From Serratia sp. Ag1 (lineage in GTDB: Bacteria > Pseudomonadota > Gammaproteobacteria > Enterobacterales > Enterobacteriaceae), in contig NZ_JQEI01000003.1 in the NCBI RefSeq assembly GCF_000743355.1, positions 248,001 through 312,000 on the forward strand: a stretch of 64,000 bases of DNA. Reading direction: 5' to 3'. The notes below the pieces were generated by a model. It did no database searches. It was not told the DNA's origin and saw only the letters and a program-made list of their open reading frames with translations. Positions 23,254 through 32,037 of this stretch are shown in pieces. Both the position numbers and the translations under genes were made by a program. The first letter of the stretch is position 1, and each line of letters begins with the position of its first letter.

Positions 23254-23752
23254 CAATCTGCATAAGCCTTTATAGTGACTCCATGCTGCTATCATGGGCT
23301 CTCTCAACATTAATTTTGGAATAAAAACATTAAAAAATACATAAAAAAAGAATAATAGCCTATAAAAACGATTTTAAAAATATATTGTTGTGAAATGGTA
23401 GATGGGTAGTGATAATTGCTGCATCCCGTGGTTAGAGGCTGTGCTAGATAAAAACATGTGTGTATCACATTTGTATCAGTGTTGGTTCTTTTCTTAAGGT
23501 AAAACACAAGAAAAACCCGATATAAATATCATGACATTAGGTTGCTATAAAGCACTTGCGCTGATAGCTAGTTTGGAAATATCTCATACTTTGTTGAGAT
23601 AAAACTCAAAAAATCAGCATAAAACACCACATTGATATATTTTCAAGGTGTATTATTTTCACTTTATTTAATTACAGACTTGCTGTTGTGACTAAGTGTT
23701 TTTTTTATAGAATGTTTCGGCGGATGCAAGCAACATTCAAGGAATAGGTATC
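23254..23752. other. AT-rich non-coding stretch at the island border
   Basis: About 500 bp with no convincing gene. The base composition turns strongly AT-rich from about 23,310. A run of eight T residues at 23699-23706 lies about 47 bp before the next gene. It probably holds that gene's promoter and may be bound by H-NS; no clean -35/-10 pair was chosen. Confidence 0.5.
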
Positions 23753-24157
23753 ATGTTTGCTGGAACGCAAGAAAATAGAAGCCTCGAGCCCTGCGGCTAC
23801 AGGCTGGATGAGCATGTATATTTTTATCTGGAAGATAAGATCCTGATCAATCACAGCAAGGTAAATCTCAAAAGAGTGCAATTGCGTGCAACTATGTGCT
23901 TTTTCTTAATGTACTTACTTAGTAATAAGGAAAAAGACTGTATCAGCGATGACGAAATAATGGCAGCAGTCTGGGAGGAAAACAATCTCAGAGCCTCATC
24001 AAACAGACTCTGGCAAGTAGCGCGCGATCTAAAATACAAGCTTATAGAGGTTGGATTAGAAGGAGAATTATTCTTCCGTAAAGGACGAAAAGGATTCGCT
24101 GTCAGTAAAGAACGAGTGCTGCCTTTATACTTCGTTACGGAAGTCTATATTATGTAA
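23753..24157 (+). CDS. Winged-helix regulator (OmpR/ToxR-type DNA-binding domain only)
   Basis: 134-aa protein made of a single winged helix similar to the trans_reg_C domain: the strand region KVNLKRVQLRATM, helices ISDDEIMAAVWEENN and SSNRLWQVARDLKYKL, and the wing FFRKGRKGFAVS. There is no membrane segment or receiver domain, unlike the two ToxR-like proteins elsewhere in the window. AGGAAT lies 7 nt before the ATG. It is first in the island and 150 bp upstream of the fimbrial operon, so it probably regulates it. Confidence 0.75.
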   Translation: MFAGTQENRSLEPCGYRLDEHVYFYLEDKILINHSKVNLKRVQLRATMCFFLMYLLSNKEKDCISDDEIMAAVWEENNLRASSNRLWQVARDLKYKLIEVGLEGELFFRKGRKGFAVSKERVLPLYFVTEVYIM

Positions 24158-24188
24158 AAGATAATTTTAATGAATTACTTTAAGGAAC

Positions 24189-24205
24189 AGGTGAATTTAT
24201 CACCT
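24189..24205 (+). terminator. Small hairpin after the winged-helix gene
   Basis: AGGTGA/TCACCT with a 5-nt loop, 32 bp after the stop, followed by TATTC. A weak terminator or an operator for the fimbrial promoter. Confidence 0.4.
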
Positions 24206-24306
24206 TATTCATTCAATAAGCACCAACAATATATTTTTAAACCAACGGGTCACATCTTTGACAACAAACAAAGATTTATACCCATTTCAAAAAGAAGAGA
24301 GTAAAG

Positions 24307-25023
24307 ATGAAAGTTAATATGCAAAAAACCCTGTGTTCATTGGCACTGATCGCCTCTACTACTTTGCCTGCTCTGGCGGCAGACAGCGTTGAAGTGAAGG
24401 TTATCGGTACCATCAAACCCGTTGCCTGCACCCCAAGCATTGCTGGCGGTGGCGTGATGGACTTCGGCGTAATTGACTACAATGAATTGAAAAAAGATGA
24501 CTATACCGTGATAGGTGATAGGACAGCTGATTTTACCATTACTTGCAATGCCCCAACTAAATTGGCCATACAAGCAATCAACAACCGTAAAGGTACGTTA
24601 GCTGGTGCAACAGAAAACGTGGCAGGGGCTAGTATGTTGTCATCAGTATCCCCGACACTGAAGTTTTGGGGCGCAAGTACCTACTATGCCGTTGGGCTAG
24701 GTACTAGTGATGGGGCTAAAATTGGAGGCTATTCCATTCGTATCGCTGACACCTCCGAGGCTGACGGGGTTAAAGTGGATAACTTATATTCACTAAATCA
24801 AGGAAGTACATGGGCATATACTGTTGGTTACCCTGGGTTATATTCATATGTAGCGAACACCTATACTTCTTGGGCAGAAAAAGGGAAAACGACTCCAATT
24901 GCTTTTGAAAGATATGCCGGAAAACTAGAGATTTTTGCTTACGTTAACAAAGCATCTGAACTAAATGTGAACCAACCAATTACTCTTAATGGTTCTACCA
25001 CGCTTGAATTAGTCTACCTGTAA
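24307..25023 (+). CDS. DUF1120 fimbrial subunit (probable major pilin)
   Basis: 238-aa secreted protein of the DUF1120 fimbrial family (like E. coli YhcF). A signal peptide of 24 residues ends at PALA. Cys41 in VACTPS and a Cys in FTITCNAPT near 80 form the expected pilin disulphide. The C-terminus (NGSTTLELVYL) is a typical donor-strand-compatible pilin end. GAAGAGAG precedes the ATG. It is first of five genes with chaperone and usher. A hairpin directly behind suggests that it is made in excess, as a main subunit. Confidence 0.85.
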   Translation: MKVNMQKTLCSLALIASTTLPALAADSVEVKVIGTIKPVACTPSIAGGGVMDFGVIDYNELKKDDYTVIGDRTADFTITCNAPTKLAIQAINNRKGTLAGATENVAGASMLSSVSPTLKFWGASTYYAVGLGTSDGAKIGGYSIRIADTSEADGVKVDNLYSLNQGSTWAYTVGYPGLYSYVANTYTSWAEKGKTTPIAFERYAGKLEIFAYVNKASELNVNQPITLNGSTTLELVYL

Positions 25024-25031
25024 TGTCATTT

Positions 25032-25067
25032 TTCACCGACCTACTATTTGGTATTTGGTTCGGTGAA
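25032..25067 (+). terminator. Attenuating hairpin after the first pilin gene
   Basis: TTCACCGA/TCGGTGAA, 8 bp with a 20-nt loop, begins 8 bp after the stop and has no T tract. A likely stabiliser or partial terminator. Confidence 0.5.
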
Positions 25068-25104
25068 TAACGTGCAATCAGTGTGCTAATTACTGAAGGT
25101 TACG

Positions 25105-25141
25105 GGCAGGTTATTAATGTAATCGACTTTACTAACCTGCC
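25105..25141 (+). other. Second intercistronic hairpin before the pilin paralogue
   Basis: GGCAGGTTA/TAACCTGCC, a perfect 9-bp stem with a 19-nt loop, ends 19 nt before the start of the next gene. It may limit expression of the downstream genes or access to the weak ribosome site. Confidence 0.5.
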
Positions 25142-25160
25142 TGTTATAGTGATATCAAAG

Positions 25161-25880
25161 ATGAAAATAAGTATGCAGAAGTCCCTCTGTGCGCTTGCAC
25201 TGATTGCCTCATCTTCTTTGGAGGCAAACAATGCTGGGGTTAACATTACCGGAATCATTCAACCCGTTGCCTGTACCCCAAACCTGAGTACAAGTAATCT
25301 ACTGAATGATGGCATCATAAAAGCCAAGATTCTGAAAAAAAATGACCACACCCCGATTAGCGCGAAAGCGATAGACTTTTCAATACGCTGCGATGGTCTG
25401 ACTTTAGTGGTAATCAAAGCCATCAATAATTGTATAGGGTCATTGGTTGATGCAAAGAGGAAGGCAACAGGTGCTGCTCATACTCATAGCTGTAGCATAT
25501 CATCAGAGATACAGCCTTGGGGAGATGGCACTCACTACATCTTGCTCGGATTAGGCCTTGAAGAAAATAATGCAAAAATTGGCGGTTATGCTATTCGCTT
25601 CAACCTAACCAGTACCTCGGCTGATGGCAACGCTGTAGACTATATTGCTTCTCTGGATTCGGGCAAAACCTGGACTATAACTAACTCCGCTGGATTGTTT
25701 GACCCTTTAGCACCTAAGCTTTTTACTATAACGAAAAAAGGTAAAACAAAGCCACTGGCTTTCAAAATTTTCTCTGGGGAAATTGAGGCGATTTCTTTCA
25801 TTAATAAAAAAACCGAATTGGATTTAACCAGGCCAACCATTACGGATAGCTCCATAACGCTTGAATTAGTTTATTTTTAA
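25161..25880 (+). CDS. DUF1120 pilin paralogue, possibly decaying
   Basis: 239-aa tandem paralogue of the preceding subunit: shared QKSLCALALIAS, IQPVACTPN, KIGGYAIRF and a matching C-terminus SSITLELVYF. Compared with copy 1 the signal peptide is cut short (SSSLEANNAG in place of STTLPALAADS), leaving no good cleavage site. No clear Shine-Dalgarno precedes the ATG, and extra cysteines appear (NNCIGS, HSCS). The frame is intact. It is either a minor subunit or a copy losing function. The open frame upstream to 25083 is not used. Confidence 0.7.
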   Translation: MKISMQKSLCALALIASSSLEANNAGVNITGIIQPVACTPNLSTSNLLNDGIIKAKILKKNDHTPISAKAIDFSIRCDGLTLVVIKAINNCIGSLVDAKRKATGAAHTHSCSISSEIQPWGDGTHYILLGLGLEENNAKIGGYAIRFNLTSTSADGNAVDYIASLDSGKTWTITNSAGLFDPLAPKLFTITKKGKTKPLAFKIFSGEIEAISFINKKTELDLTRPTITDSSITLELVYF

Positions 25881-25975
25881 TTCATTTATACGTAGAGTTA
25901 ATTTTCGTTTTTAACAACGCTTATTACTCAGCAATAATTCTAGACAACCCTTAATTAATCAAATGGTAAATATCT

Positions 25976-26674
25976 ATGCAGTTCGCTAATACTTTCAGCA
26001 TCGGTTTGTTGATGCTCTCTCTTTTTTCAGTTAACGCACAGGCGTCTGGCGTTGTACCAGATACCACGGTTGTTATTGTTGAAGAAAGCGACGGGGAAGC
26101 GGCAGTTAATGTTAAAAACACCGACACGTTTCCCGTTTTGTTATTAACTACTATTGAGAATATTAAAGAAGATGGCGAGGCACTCTTAAGTGTAACGCCA
26201 CCAGCAGCACGCGTTGAGCCGGGTAAATCGCAACGGGTTCGCTTTATTTTAACCAGCAAGACTCCGCTAAAAATGGAACGGTTGAAGCGTGTTATTTTTG
26301 AAGGTATCCCTCCCCAGCAAAAAGGGAAAAATGAACTACGCACCACTGTTCGTCAAAACTTACCGGTGATCATTCGTCCAGCAGGACTGGCAACCAATAA
26401 TGAACCATGGAAGCTGCTTTCCTGGAAGCTAACGGAAAATACGCTGACATTGAGTAATCCTTCGCCGTACGTTGTGCGTTTAGCGAACACAGTACAAACA
26501 TTGCCTGATAATACCTCCTGGACACTTCCGAATACTTATATATTACCTGGGCAAACGCTTCAATTGACTCCAGAGAACAATAAGAAAGTAACGTCAGCAA
26601 AAAATGTTCGTCTTCATCCAGCAACCACGTGGGGCTTCTCTGTAGACAGCTATGATGCCACATTGGCTAATTAA
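25976..26674 (+). CDS. Periplasmic fimbrial chaperone (PapD/YhcA family)
   Basis: 232-aa immunoglobulin-like chaperone that stabilises pilins by donor-strand complementation. A signal peptide of about 22 residues ends near NAQA. The first domain carries VVPDTTVVIVEESDGEAAVN, PPAARVEPGKSQRVRFIL and the conserved RQNLPVIIRP; the second domain ends near residue 225. The sequence resembles E. coli YhcA rather than FimC. It lies between the pilins and the usher, with 12 bp to the usher start. Confidence 0.92.
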   Translation: MQFANTFSIGLLMLSLFSVNAQASGVVPDTTVVIVEESDGEAAVNVKNTDTFPVLLLTTIENIKEDGEALLSVTPPAARVEPGKSQRVRFILTSKTPLKMERLKRVIFEGIPPQQKGKNELRTTVRQNLPVIIRPAGLATNNEPWKLLSWKLTENTLTLSNPSPYVVRLANTVQTLPDNTSWTLPNTYILPGQTLQLTPENNKKVTSAKNVRLHPATTWGFSVDSYDATLAN

Positions 26675-26686
26675 TGAGAGTTAACC

Positions 26687-29107
26687 GTGCCATATCTTAT
26701 GCAGTATTTTTTTAGAGCTAAAGGAATAAATCTAGGGGTGATTGTGTCACTGGCGGCAATGCTTTTTTCAAAAGCAACTTACGCCTTGGCTGAAGATAAC
26801 TCAGGTACGGAATTTGATGTCACTGCTATCAATTCGCGTGGTTTTGATCCTAAGATTGCTGAGCTATTTCGCCTTTCTCCGCGCTTTATGCCCGGCGAAA
26901 CCAATGTGAGTTTACGTGTAAACGGCAAAGAGCGCGGGAATATCAAGGTGCGTTTTGATGATACTGGTCAGCTATGTGCTGATGAAGCATTCCAAAAGAA
27001 GGCAAAATTGAGGCCTCTGCCAGTTTTTTCTGAGAAGGTACCTTGCTTCGATCTTAAATCTGCCTGGGCACAGGCCGAGATCAATCTGATGCCAGATCAG
27101 GCCCGTATTGAACTGGTAGTGCCTGAAAGTGTCATCGCGTCCTCTGATAGTGAAGACAGCGCTTGGGAGCAAGGTGGCTTCGCGGCTATGGCTAATTATG
27201 ACGCTCAGTATATGGATTCGATGGGTAAATATGCCGGGGTCAGCTTCCAACAACTTTCTTCAGAAACAGGATTTAACCTGAACGACTGGATTATACGCAG
27301 CCGCCAAACATACTCACGTTTTAATAGCGAGAATTTGATGCGCCATGAAGCTGCCTATGCACAACGTAGTTTTATCGGTGCTAAAAAAGTGCTGCAGGTT
27401 GGGCAAATCAGCCTTTCTAACTCGATGTTTGGTACTGGTCAGGTGATGGGTTTTCAGGTATTTCCTGAAGCCGCCTTGACGAATGCCAACCAGGGAGCGG
27501 GATTGATTGAGGGTGTTACAGAAACACAATCGGTTGTTGAAGTCCGTCAGTCAGGGATTTTGATTCATAGCACGGTTGTTCCTGCCGGGCCTTTTCGCCT
27601 ACAGGGTTTCTCTCTGCTGAATAACCGTACCGACCTCAATGTAACACTTAGCGGAAGTAACGGGGATAAACGTCAGTTTAGTGTGCCTACGTTACTGATG
27701 AGAGGCGCTGCAGTTGAACCAGGGCTGTCTTACGGTGTGGGTAAACTGAGCCAGCAAGGGACCAACGAGTCTCCTTTTGTCGGCACCATCGCTACCGGTT
27801 GGTTTCTTAACGCCAAAAATACGCTTAATGCAGGCGCAGTGGCCACCGTTGACTATCGCGCCGGGGCTGTAAGCCTGGATAGCCAGGTACAAGACTCAAC
27901 GCTGTTATCGCTAAAAACGACGTTATCGCACGATGTTCGGCACAGTGAACGTGGTCTGTCTGCCTCCGCTACCCTGAGCCATAGCCTGACAGAACGTCTG
28001 TCTGTTAACCTGAGTACCTCGCAGCAAACCCTAGGATACCGGGAACTGAGCGAATCCTTGCAGGCGGAAAAACAGGACAACAGAGATCGGAACCGTAATG
28101 AGTTCAGTATTGGTACCGGTTGGGGTGATAAAACGGTTGGCAGCCTTTCCTTCGCTTGGGCACGTACCTCAACGTTTAACAGTGACCACGTTAATTATCT
28201 GCGTGGCTCGTGGAGTAAATACTTTGACAATTTTTATCTTAGCGTTAATGCCGAACGTAATAGCGCAAGCAAGATAGGTCCGGCTGAAGATAGGCTTTAT
28301 TTTTCTGTCAATATCCCTTTTGGCTCTAGAGATATCAGTAGTTATATTAATACTACCAGCCGCGGAACCCGTGGAGGGATTCGCTATAGTGAGCGAATTG
28401 ATCGAGATAAAGGCTGGAGTTTATACAGTGAACGTGATTTTAGTAATAAGCGTACTTCAAACACAGCAAGTATGGACATGCTGACATCGGTAAGCCAACT
28501 GAATGGCAGCATAAGCCGCGATTCAGATAATCTCACGACCTGGTTCGCCAAAGCCAGCGGTGGCATTGTTGCCCATAAAAATGGAGTTACCTCATCGCCC
28601 TATCGCATCAGTGATACTTTTGGTATCGCCAAATTAGGTAATGAGGCTGGGGTTAGAATAGAAACCCCCGGTGGCCCTACATGGACTAATAGCAAGGGCT
28701 ATGCTGTGCTGCCGTCCTTGAATGGCTATAAGCGATCGTCTATTGAGGTCGATACACGCAGCCTGGCCAAGAATGTAGATATCGATAATGCCCTGCAGGA
28801 AATTGAAGTTTCAAGAGGGGCGGTAAAGAATATTAATTTTGGTGTAGTGCGTACACGCCGTGTCCTGGTTGACGTTGTTGATGCGAAAGGAGCTCCACTC
28901 GTACGCGGTGCCAGTATCTTTGATAGATTGGACAATTTCGTCACCGTTGTGGGTGAAAAGGGGCAGGTGTTTATACCCGATGCGACGGTTAATACAATTT
29001 TTTCAGTACAGGTCTCAGGTAGTAAGCTCTGTGAGTTTACACTTTCATTGCCTGAAAAAGCAGACCTTAGCGGATTCTATGAAACCTCATCGGCTAGCTG
29101 CTATTAA
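26687..29107 (+). CDS. Outer-membrane fimbrial usher (YhcD-like)
   Basis: 806-aa usher that assembles and exports pilins. A signal peptide of about 35 residues ends near ATYALA. The N-terminal domain (FDVTAINSRGFDPKIAELFR), the beta-barrel and plug (SVVEVRQSGILIHSTVVPAGPF), and two C-terminal domains ending in Cys pairs (KLCEF, ASCY) are present, so it looks complete. The start is GTG with GAGAG 6 nt upstream; the ATG four codons later has no ribosome site. Closest by style to the short YhcD-type ushers with DUF1120 pilins. Confidence 0.92.
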   Translation: MPYLMQYFFRAKGINLGVIVSLAAMLFSKATYALAEDNSGTEFDVTAINSRGFDPKIAELFRLSPRFMPGETNVSLRVNGKERGNIKVRFDDTGQLCADEAFQKKAKLRPLPVFSEKVPCFDLKSAWAQAEINLMPDQARIELVVPESVIASSDSEDSAWEQGGFAAMANYDAQYMDSMGKYAGVSFQQLSSETGFNLNDWIIRSRQTYSRFNSENLMRHEAAYAQRSFIGAKKVLQVGQISLSNSMFGTGQVMGFQVFPEAALTNANQGAGLIEGVTETQSVVEVRQSGILIHSTVVPAGPFRLQGFSLLNNRTDLNVTLSGSNGDKRQFSVPTLLMRGAAVEPGLSYGVGKLSQQGTNESPFVGTIATGWFLNAKNTLNAGAVATVDYRAGAVSLDSQVQDSTLLSLKTTLSHDVRHSERGLSASATLSHSLTERLSVNLSTSQQTLGYRELSESLQAEKQDNRDRNRNEFSIGTGWGDKTVGSLSFAWARTSTFNSDHVNYLRGSWSKYFDNFYLSVNAERNSASKIGPAEDRLYFSVNIPFGSRDISSYINTTSRGTRGGIRYSERIDRDKGWSLYSERDFSNKRTSNTASMDMLTSVSQLNGSISRDSDNLTTWFAKASGGIVAHKNGVTSSPYRISDTFGIAKLGNEAGVRIETPGGPTWTNSKGYAVLPSLNGYKRSSIEVDTRSLAKNVDIDNALQEIEVSRGAVKNINFGVVRTRRVLVDVVDAKGAPLVRGASIFDRLDNFVTVVGEKGQVFIPDATVNTIFSVQVSGSKLCEFTLSLPEKADLSGFYETSSASCY

Positions 29108-29120
29108 AAGGAGTCAAACC

Positions 29121-29726
29121 ATGAAAATATCATTTTTAGCTATGCTATTCGGATTAACCTTTTGTTCGTTTTCTGTCTGGGCGAATAGTCCGTTAGGTAC
29201 AGGTTTCCATGATAATGCTTCAGTTAATATGGTGGATACACGCTGTAATATGTCATTGGGTGCTCAAACCATTGATTATGGTTCTAAAACTCGCTGGGAA
29301 CTAAAAAGCTCTTCTAATACCCCTAGTAGCCTAACACCGGGCAAACGAACGCTGATGTTAAGCGTGATTTGCCCTTATAGCCAGCCAATACAATTTTTTC
29401 TGAGTGGTGCAGGTACTGCCGAAGGCCAACTACGTTATGGAGATAAGGGGAGTCTTCGTCTTACTATACGTGATGCCAAAGTGGATAATAATAGTGTGCA
29501 ATTGGCAATCTCGGCACAAAATGGAATAATTACCGGTCAACCACAGCCCCTTTTGATGCTTAAATCAGATAGCGGATTTTCACCCACGGAGAATGGGCAA
29601 GCTATTAAAGGAAAAGTTTTTAACGCCATGCTAGATATTGAACCAGAGATAAAAGAGTATGATACCAAGGTAACTTCACCTCAGATCAACGAGACCAGTT
29701 TCACAGTGACGCTAGTTAACTTATAG
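29121..29726 (+). CDS. Fimbrial minor subunit, last gene of the operon
   Basis: 201-aa secreted protein with a 22-residue signal ending at VWA. A Cys pair (DTRCNMSL and SVICPYSQ) and the C-terminal INETSFTVTLVNL are pilin-like. It probably caps or anchors the fimbria. AAGGAG lies 7 nt before the ATG at 29121. The larger open frame from 28860 overlaps the usher and is rejected. Confidence 0.8.
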   Translation: MKISFLAMLFGLTFCSFSVWANSPLGTGFHDNASVNMVDTRCNMSLGAQTIDYGSKTRWELKSSSNTPSSLTPGKRTLMLSVICPYSQPIQFFLSGAGTAEGQLRYGDKGSLRLTIRDAKVDNNSVQLAISAQNGIITGQPQPLLMLKSDSGFSPTENGQAIKGKVFNAMLDIEPEIKEYDTKVTSPQINETSFTVTLVNL

Positions 29727-29758
29727 GCCAACTTTTACGGTCGAATCAGTAATAAATA

Positions 29759-29809
29759 ACGGTAAGCTAAACAACCATTGATTTATATAAGGAGTGGTTT
29801 ACTTACCGT
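29759..29809 (+). terminator. Terminator-like structure after the fimbrial operon
   Basis: ACGGTAAG/CTTACCGT, 8 bp, extended by AAACaACCA/TGGTTT inside. It begins 33 bp after the last stop. No T tract. Confidence 0.5.
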
Positions 29810-29941
29810 CCTCATATAATATCAACTTAACTAACATATAAGCTACTGAACAAATAATTTCTATTGTGTTTTTTAAAAAAGTGTAAAGTCTATAAATGAC
29901 CTCACCTTCACTTTATCAATTAATTTTAGGGCTATACTTTT

Positions 29942-30499
29942 ATGCACAAGATTTTTTTATGGTGTGAGTGTTCTTATACTGCGCTAGGGGTCACTGCGCT
30001 GCTTGAACATAAATTTGATATTTCATTAGGAAATGACCTCCGAGATCTAAATGATGCTCGGGACTCTGACTGGTATATCTTTGTCATTTCAAGCAGTAAC
30101 ATATTTGACATGGCTACATTAATAAGAAAAAGAGGGGAACTTAGGGAAAATAGCAAGGTTTTATTATTATCTGAAGGGAAGCTTATTAAGTCACTTGGAT
30201 TTCTTTGTGGTCAAGAGATTAAAAGCATGTCGATGTCGCAATTTTATCTTAGTTATAATAGCTTGATTGATGACTCCTCATATTTAAACCCAGACTCAAA
30301 TGAAAAGACTCAGGACAAAGTGACACCGACCGAACTTGCTGTGATGAGATTGATTATGAAAGGAGATACCGTATCAGAAGTCGCCTCTAGGCTGAATAGA
30401 AGTGTAAAAACAATAAGCCTGCAGAAAATAAGTTTCTTAAAGAGAATTGGTGTCAAAAACAGAATAGCATCGCTCTATCGTTACTTCTATGCTTATTAA
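29942..30499 (+). CDS. LuxR-type helix-turn-helix regulator
   Basis: 185-aa protein with a C-terminal LuxR/GerE domain (about residues 128-180: VTPTELAVMRLIMKGDTVSE, VASRLNRSVKTISLQKIS). The N-terminal 120 residues look like a degenerate receiver without a convincing phospho-acceptor set. The gene is AT-rich. TTAGGG lies about 13 nt before the ATG, rather far. It follows the fimbrial operon and precedes a ToxR-like gene; a LuxR plus ToxR-like pair recurs at 45.7-47.4 kb. Control of the fimbriae is likely but inferred. Confidence 0.78.
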   Translation: MHKIFLWCECSYTALGVTALLEHKFDISLGNDLRDLNDARDSDWYIFVISSSNIFDMATLIRKRGELRENSKVLLLSEGKLIKSLGFLCGQEIKSMSMSQFYLSYNSLIDDSSYLNPDSNEKTQDKVTPTELAVMRLIMKGDTVSEVASRLNRSVKTISLQKISFLKRIGVKNRIASLYRYFYAY

Positions 30500-30626
30500 A
30501 CACCACATCCGGTAACAATGAGCATTCCGTCACGCTGAAATGGCATACATAAAAAACCTTTGCTACTTTAAGTTATGCCAATCTTTGCTATACTTATTAT
30601 AGGTTACATGAGCGAGTTTATATACT

Positions 30627-31400
30627 GTGGATTATCTTTTTGATGGTGTACTTCTCTATCATTCAGGTGAGGGAGTCATTGTTCCTTTAGGTGGGAGTGA
30701 TGAGGACTCCATAATATTGACGCCTGTACTCAATAGAATCCTGAGCCTACTTGTTGAAAATCAAGGGCAACTGGTTACTCGTGACGATTTTCTGGAGAAA
30801 GTATGGGACAACTATGGCAGAGCAACCTCGTCTAACACGCTAACTCAATACATCAGTATACTGCGTAAACTTTTTATAGATCAGCTTAATAAAGAGTGCG
30901 TTATAACCGTCCCCAAACAGGGGTATATGCTGTCACAAGATATTGTTATTGAGAAACTAGCCCCTCTTACCCCTACTTTGACCAAGGCATCACATGCTCC
31001 TACAGAAGAAGTAGTTGATAATAATGCCAATAAATTAGAGAAGAGAGCAAGCAGATGGAAACTAATAGTGTTCTATGCCTTGGCTATTACTCTTGTTTTG
31101 ATTTTTTTTCCATCATCACAGAGCAACAATTACCCAAAAGATATTAAGGACTTAAGCTCTTATTATATTGACGGATGTCATTTTTATTTTTTTGATAAAA
31201 AAAAGCCACTTAAAGATACTGTCTCCAGGATTAAAAACCATATGGAACAGTTTAATTTAAATTGTTCCGATGGGGCAGAATTTTACTTTTTCCACTCTAA
31301 TCCAATAACACCCAACAATACTTACAGCATGCTTGCACGTTGTTTTAAAAATAAAGATCTCCATGATGAGTGTGTAACAACTATAATTATTGGTGAATAA
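30627..31400 (+). CDS. ToxR/MarT-like membrane-bound transcription factor
   Basis: 257-aa one-component regulator. Residues 25-105 are a cytoplasmic winged helix (TPVLNRILSLLVENQ, EKVWDNYGRATSSNTLTQYI, VITVPKQGYML). One membrane segment lies at about 144-161. The periplasmic part has four cysteines (184, 213, 239, 249), like the protein at 46.6 kb. The start is GTG at 30627; the upstream ATG at 30608 is out of frame. The next gene starts 2 bp after its stop and encodes a small membrane protein, the arrangement of Salmonella marT-fidL. Confidence 0.8.
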   Translation: MDYLFDGVLLYHSGEGVIVPLGGSDEDSIILTPVLNRILSLLVENQGQLVTRDDFLEKVWDNYGRATSSNTLTQYISILRKLFIDQLNKECVITVPKQGYMLSQDIVIEKLAPLTPTLTKASHAPTEEVVDNNANKLEKRASRWKLIVFYALAITLVLIFFPSSQSNNYPKDIKDLSSYYIDGCHFYFFDKKKPLKDTVSRIKNHMEQFNLNCSDGAEFYFFHSNPITPNNTYSMLARCFKNKDLHDECVTTIIIGE

Positions 31401-31401
31401 A

Positions 31402-31881
31402 ATGAAATTTATCCCCCTTTCCATTACTCTAATTATTACCATCATCGCTCTAACACTTTTAACATATAAAAAAACCAACAGTAGTGAAAACAAATTATGC
31501 ACCTCCACACTAAAATACTCTATAAATGATGAAGGCCTAAATTTTTCACATGTCACTCATTATCGTTTATTTCTTGCCGAAAATGGATCTGGTTATGTTA
31601 ACTTGGGAGGCAATGTAACTTATAACAATAAAAATTACATAATATCAAGGATTATAAATTTCACTTATAAGCCAATAAATCAAGAAGGAGATTATTCGAG
31701 TAAAATAGATGAGGTAATGAAAACAGGGCAGGATAACATTCCTGATGATTTAGTTAATAAGTTTTTTATTTATACCACTCTAGGTGTATCTAATTATTTT
31801 AAAGTAGGAAGAATAGATGAACATCGAATGTTAATATCTGTCAGTCGAGGCCCTTTTATTGTTTGCAGTGATTCACTGTAA
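31402..31881 (+). CDS. FidL-like small membrane protein
   Basis: 159-aa protein with one N-terminal membrane segment (about residues 4-23) and a periplasmic tail containing two Cys (KLCTST and FIVCSDSL). Position immediately after a ToxR-like gene, size and layout fit the FidL-like family described next to MarT. It may modulate the regulator as ToxS does for ToxR. GGTGA lies 6 nt before the ATG. Identification rests on context and topology more than on sequence. Confidence 0.6.
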   Translation: MKFIPLSITLIITIIALTLLTYKKTNSSENKLCTSTLKYSINDEGLNFSHVTHYRLFLAENGSGYVNLGGNVTYNNKNYIISRIINFTYKPINQEGDYSSKIDEVMKTGQDNIPDDLVNKFFIYTTLGVSNYFKVGRIDEHRMLISVSRGPFIVCSDSL

Positions 31882-32037
31882 ATAGACCTGCTCCGCCATA
31901 GTAGCCAGCACAGATTGGCCCATAGCCTGACATCTTATTTACCCAGATGGCGAGCTCATTCTCCCCCTCGCCGTTATCTGCCATAATAGCCGCACTTTGC
32001 CGAAAAACTCGCGCACGCTGATTATGGAGTTGACTTA

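Noticed and set aside
23254-24300. Search for phage, integrase, tRNA or att sites at the fimbrial island border
   Set aside because: None was found; only the short repeat and AT-rich DNA are present.
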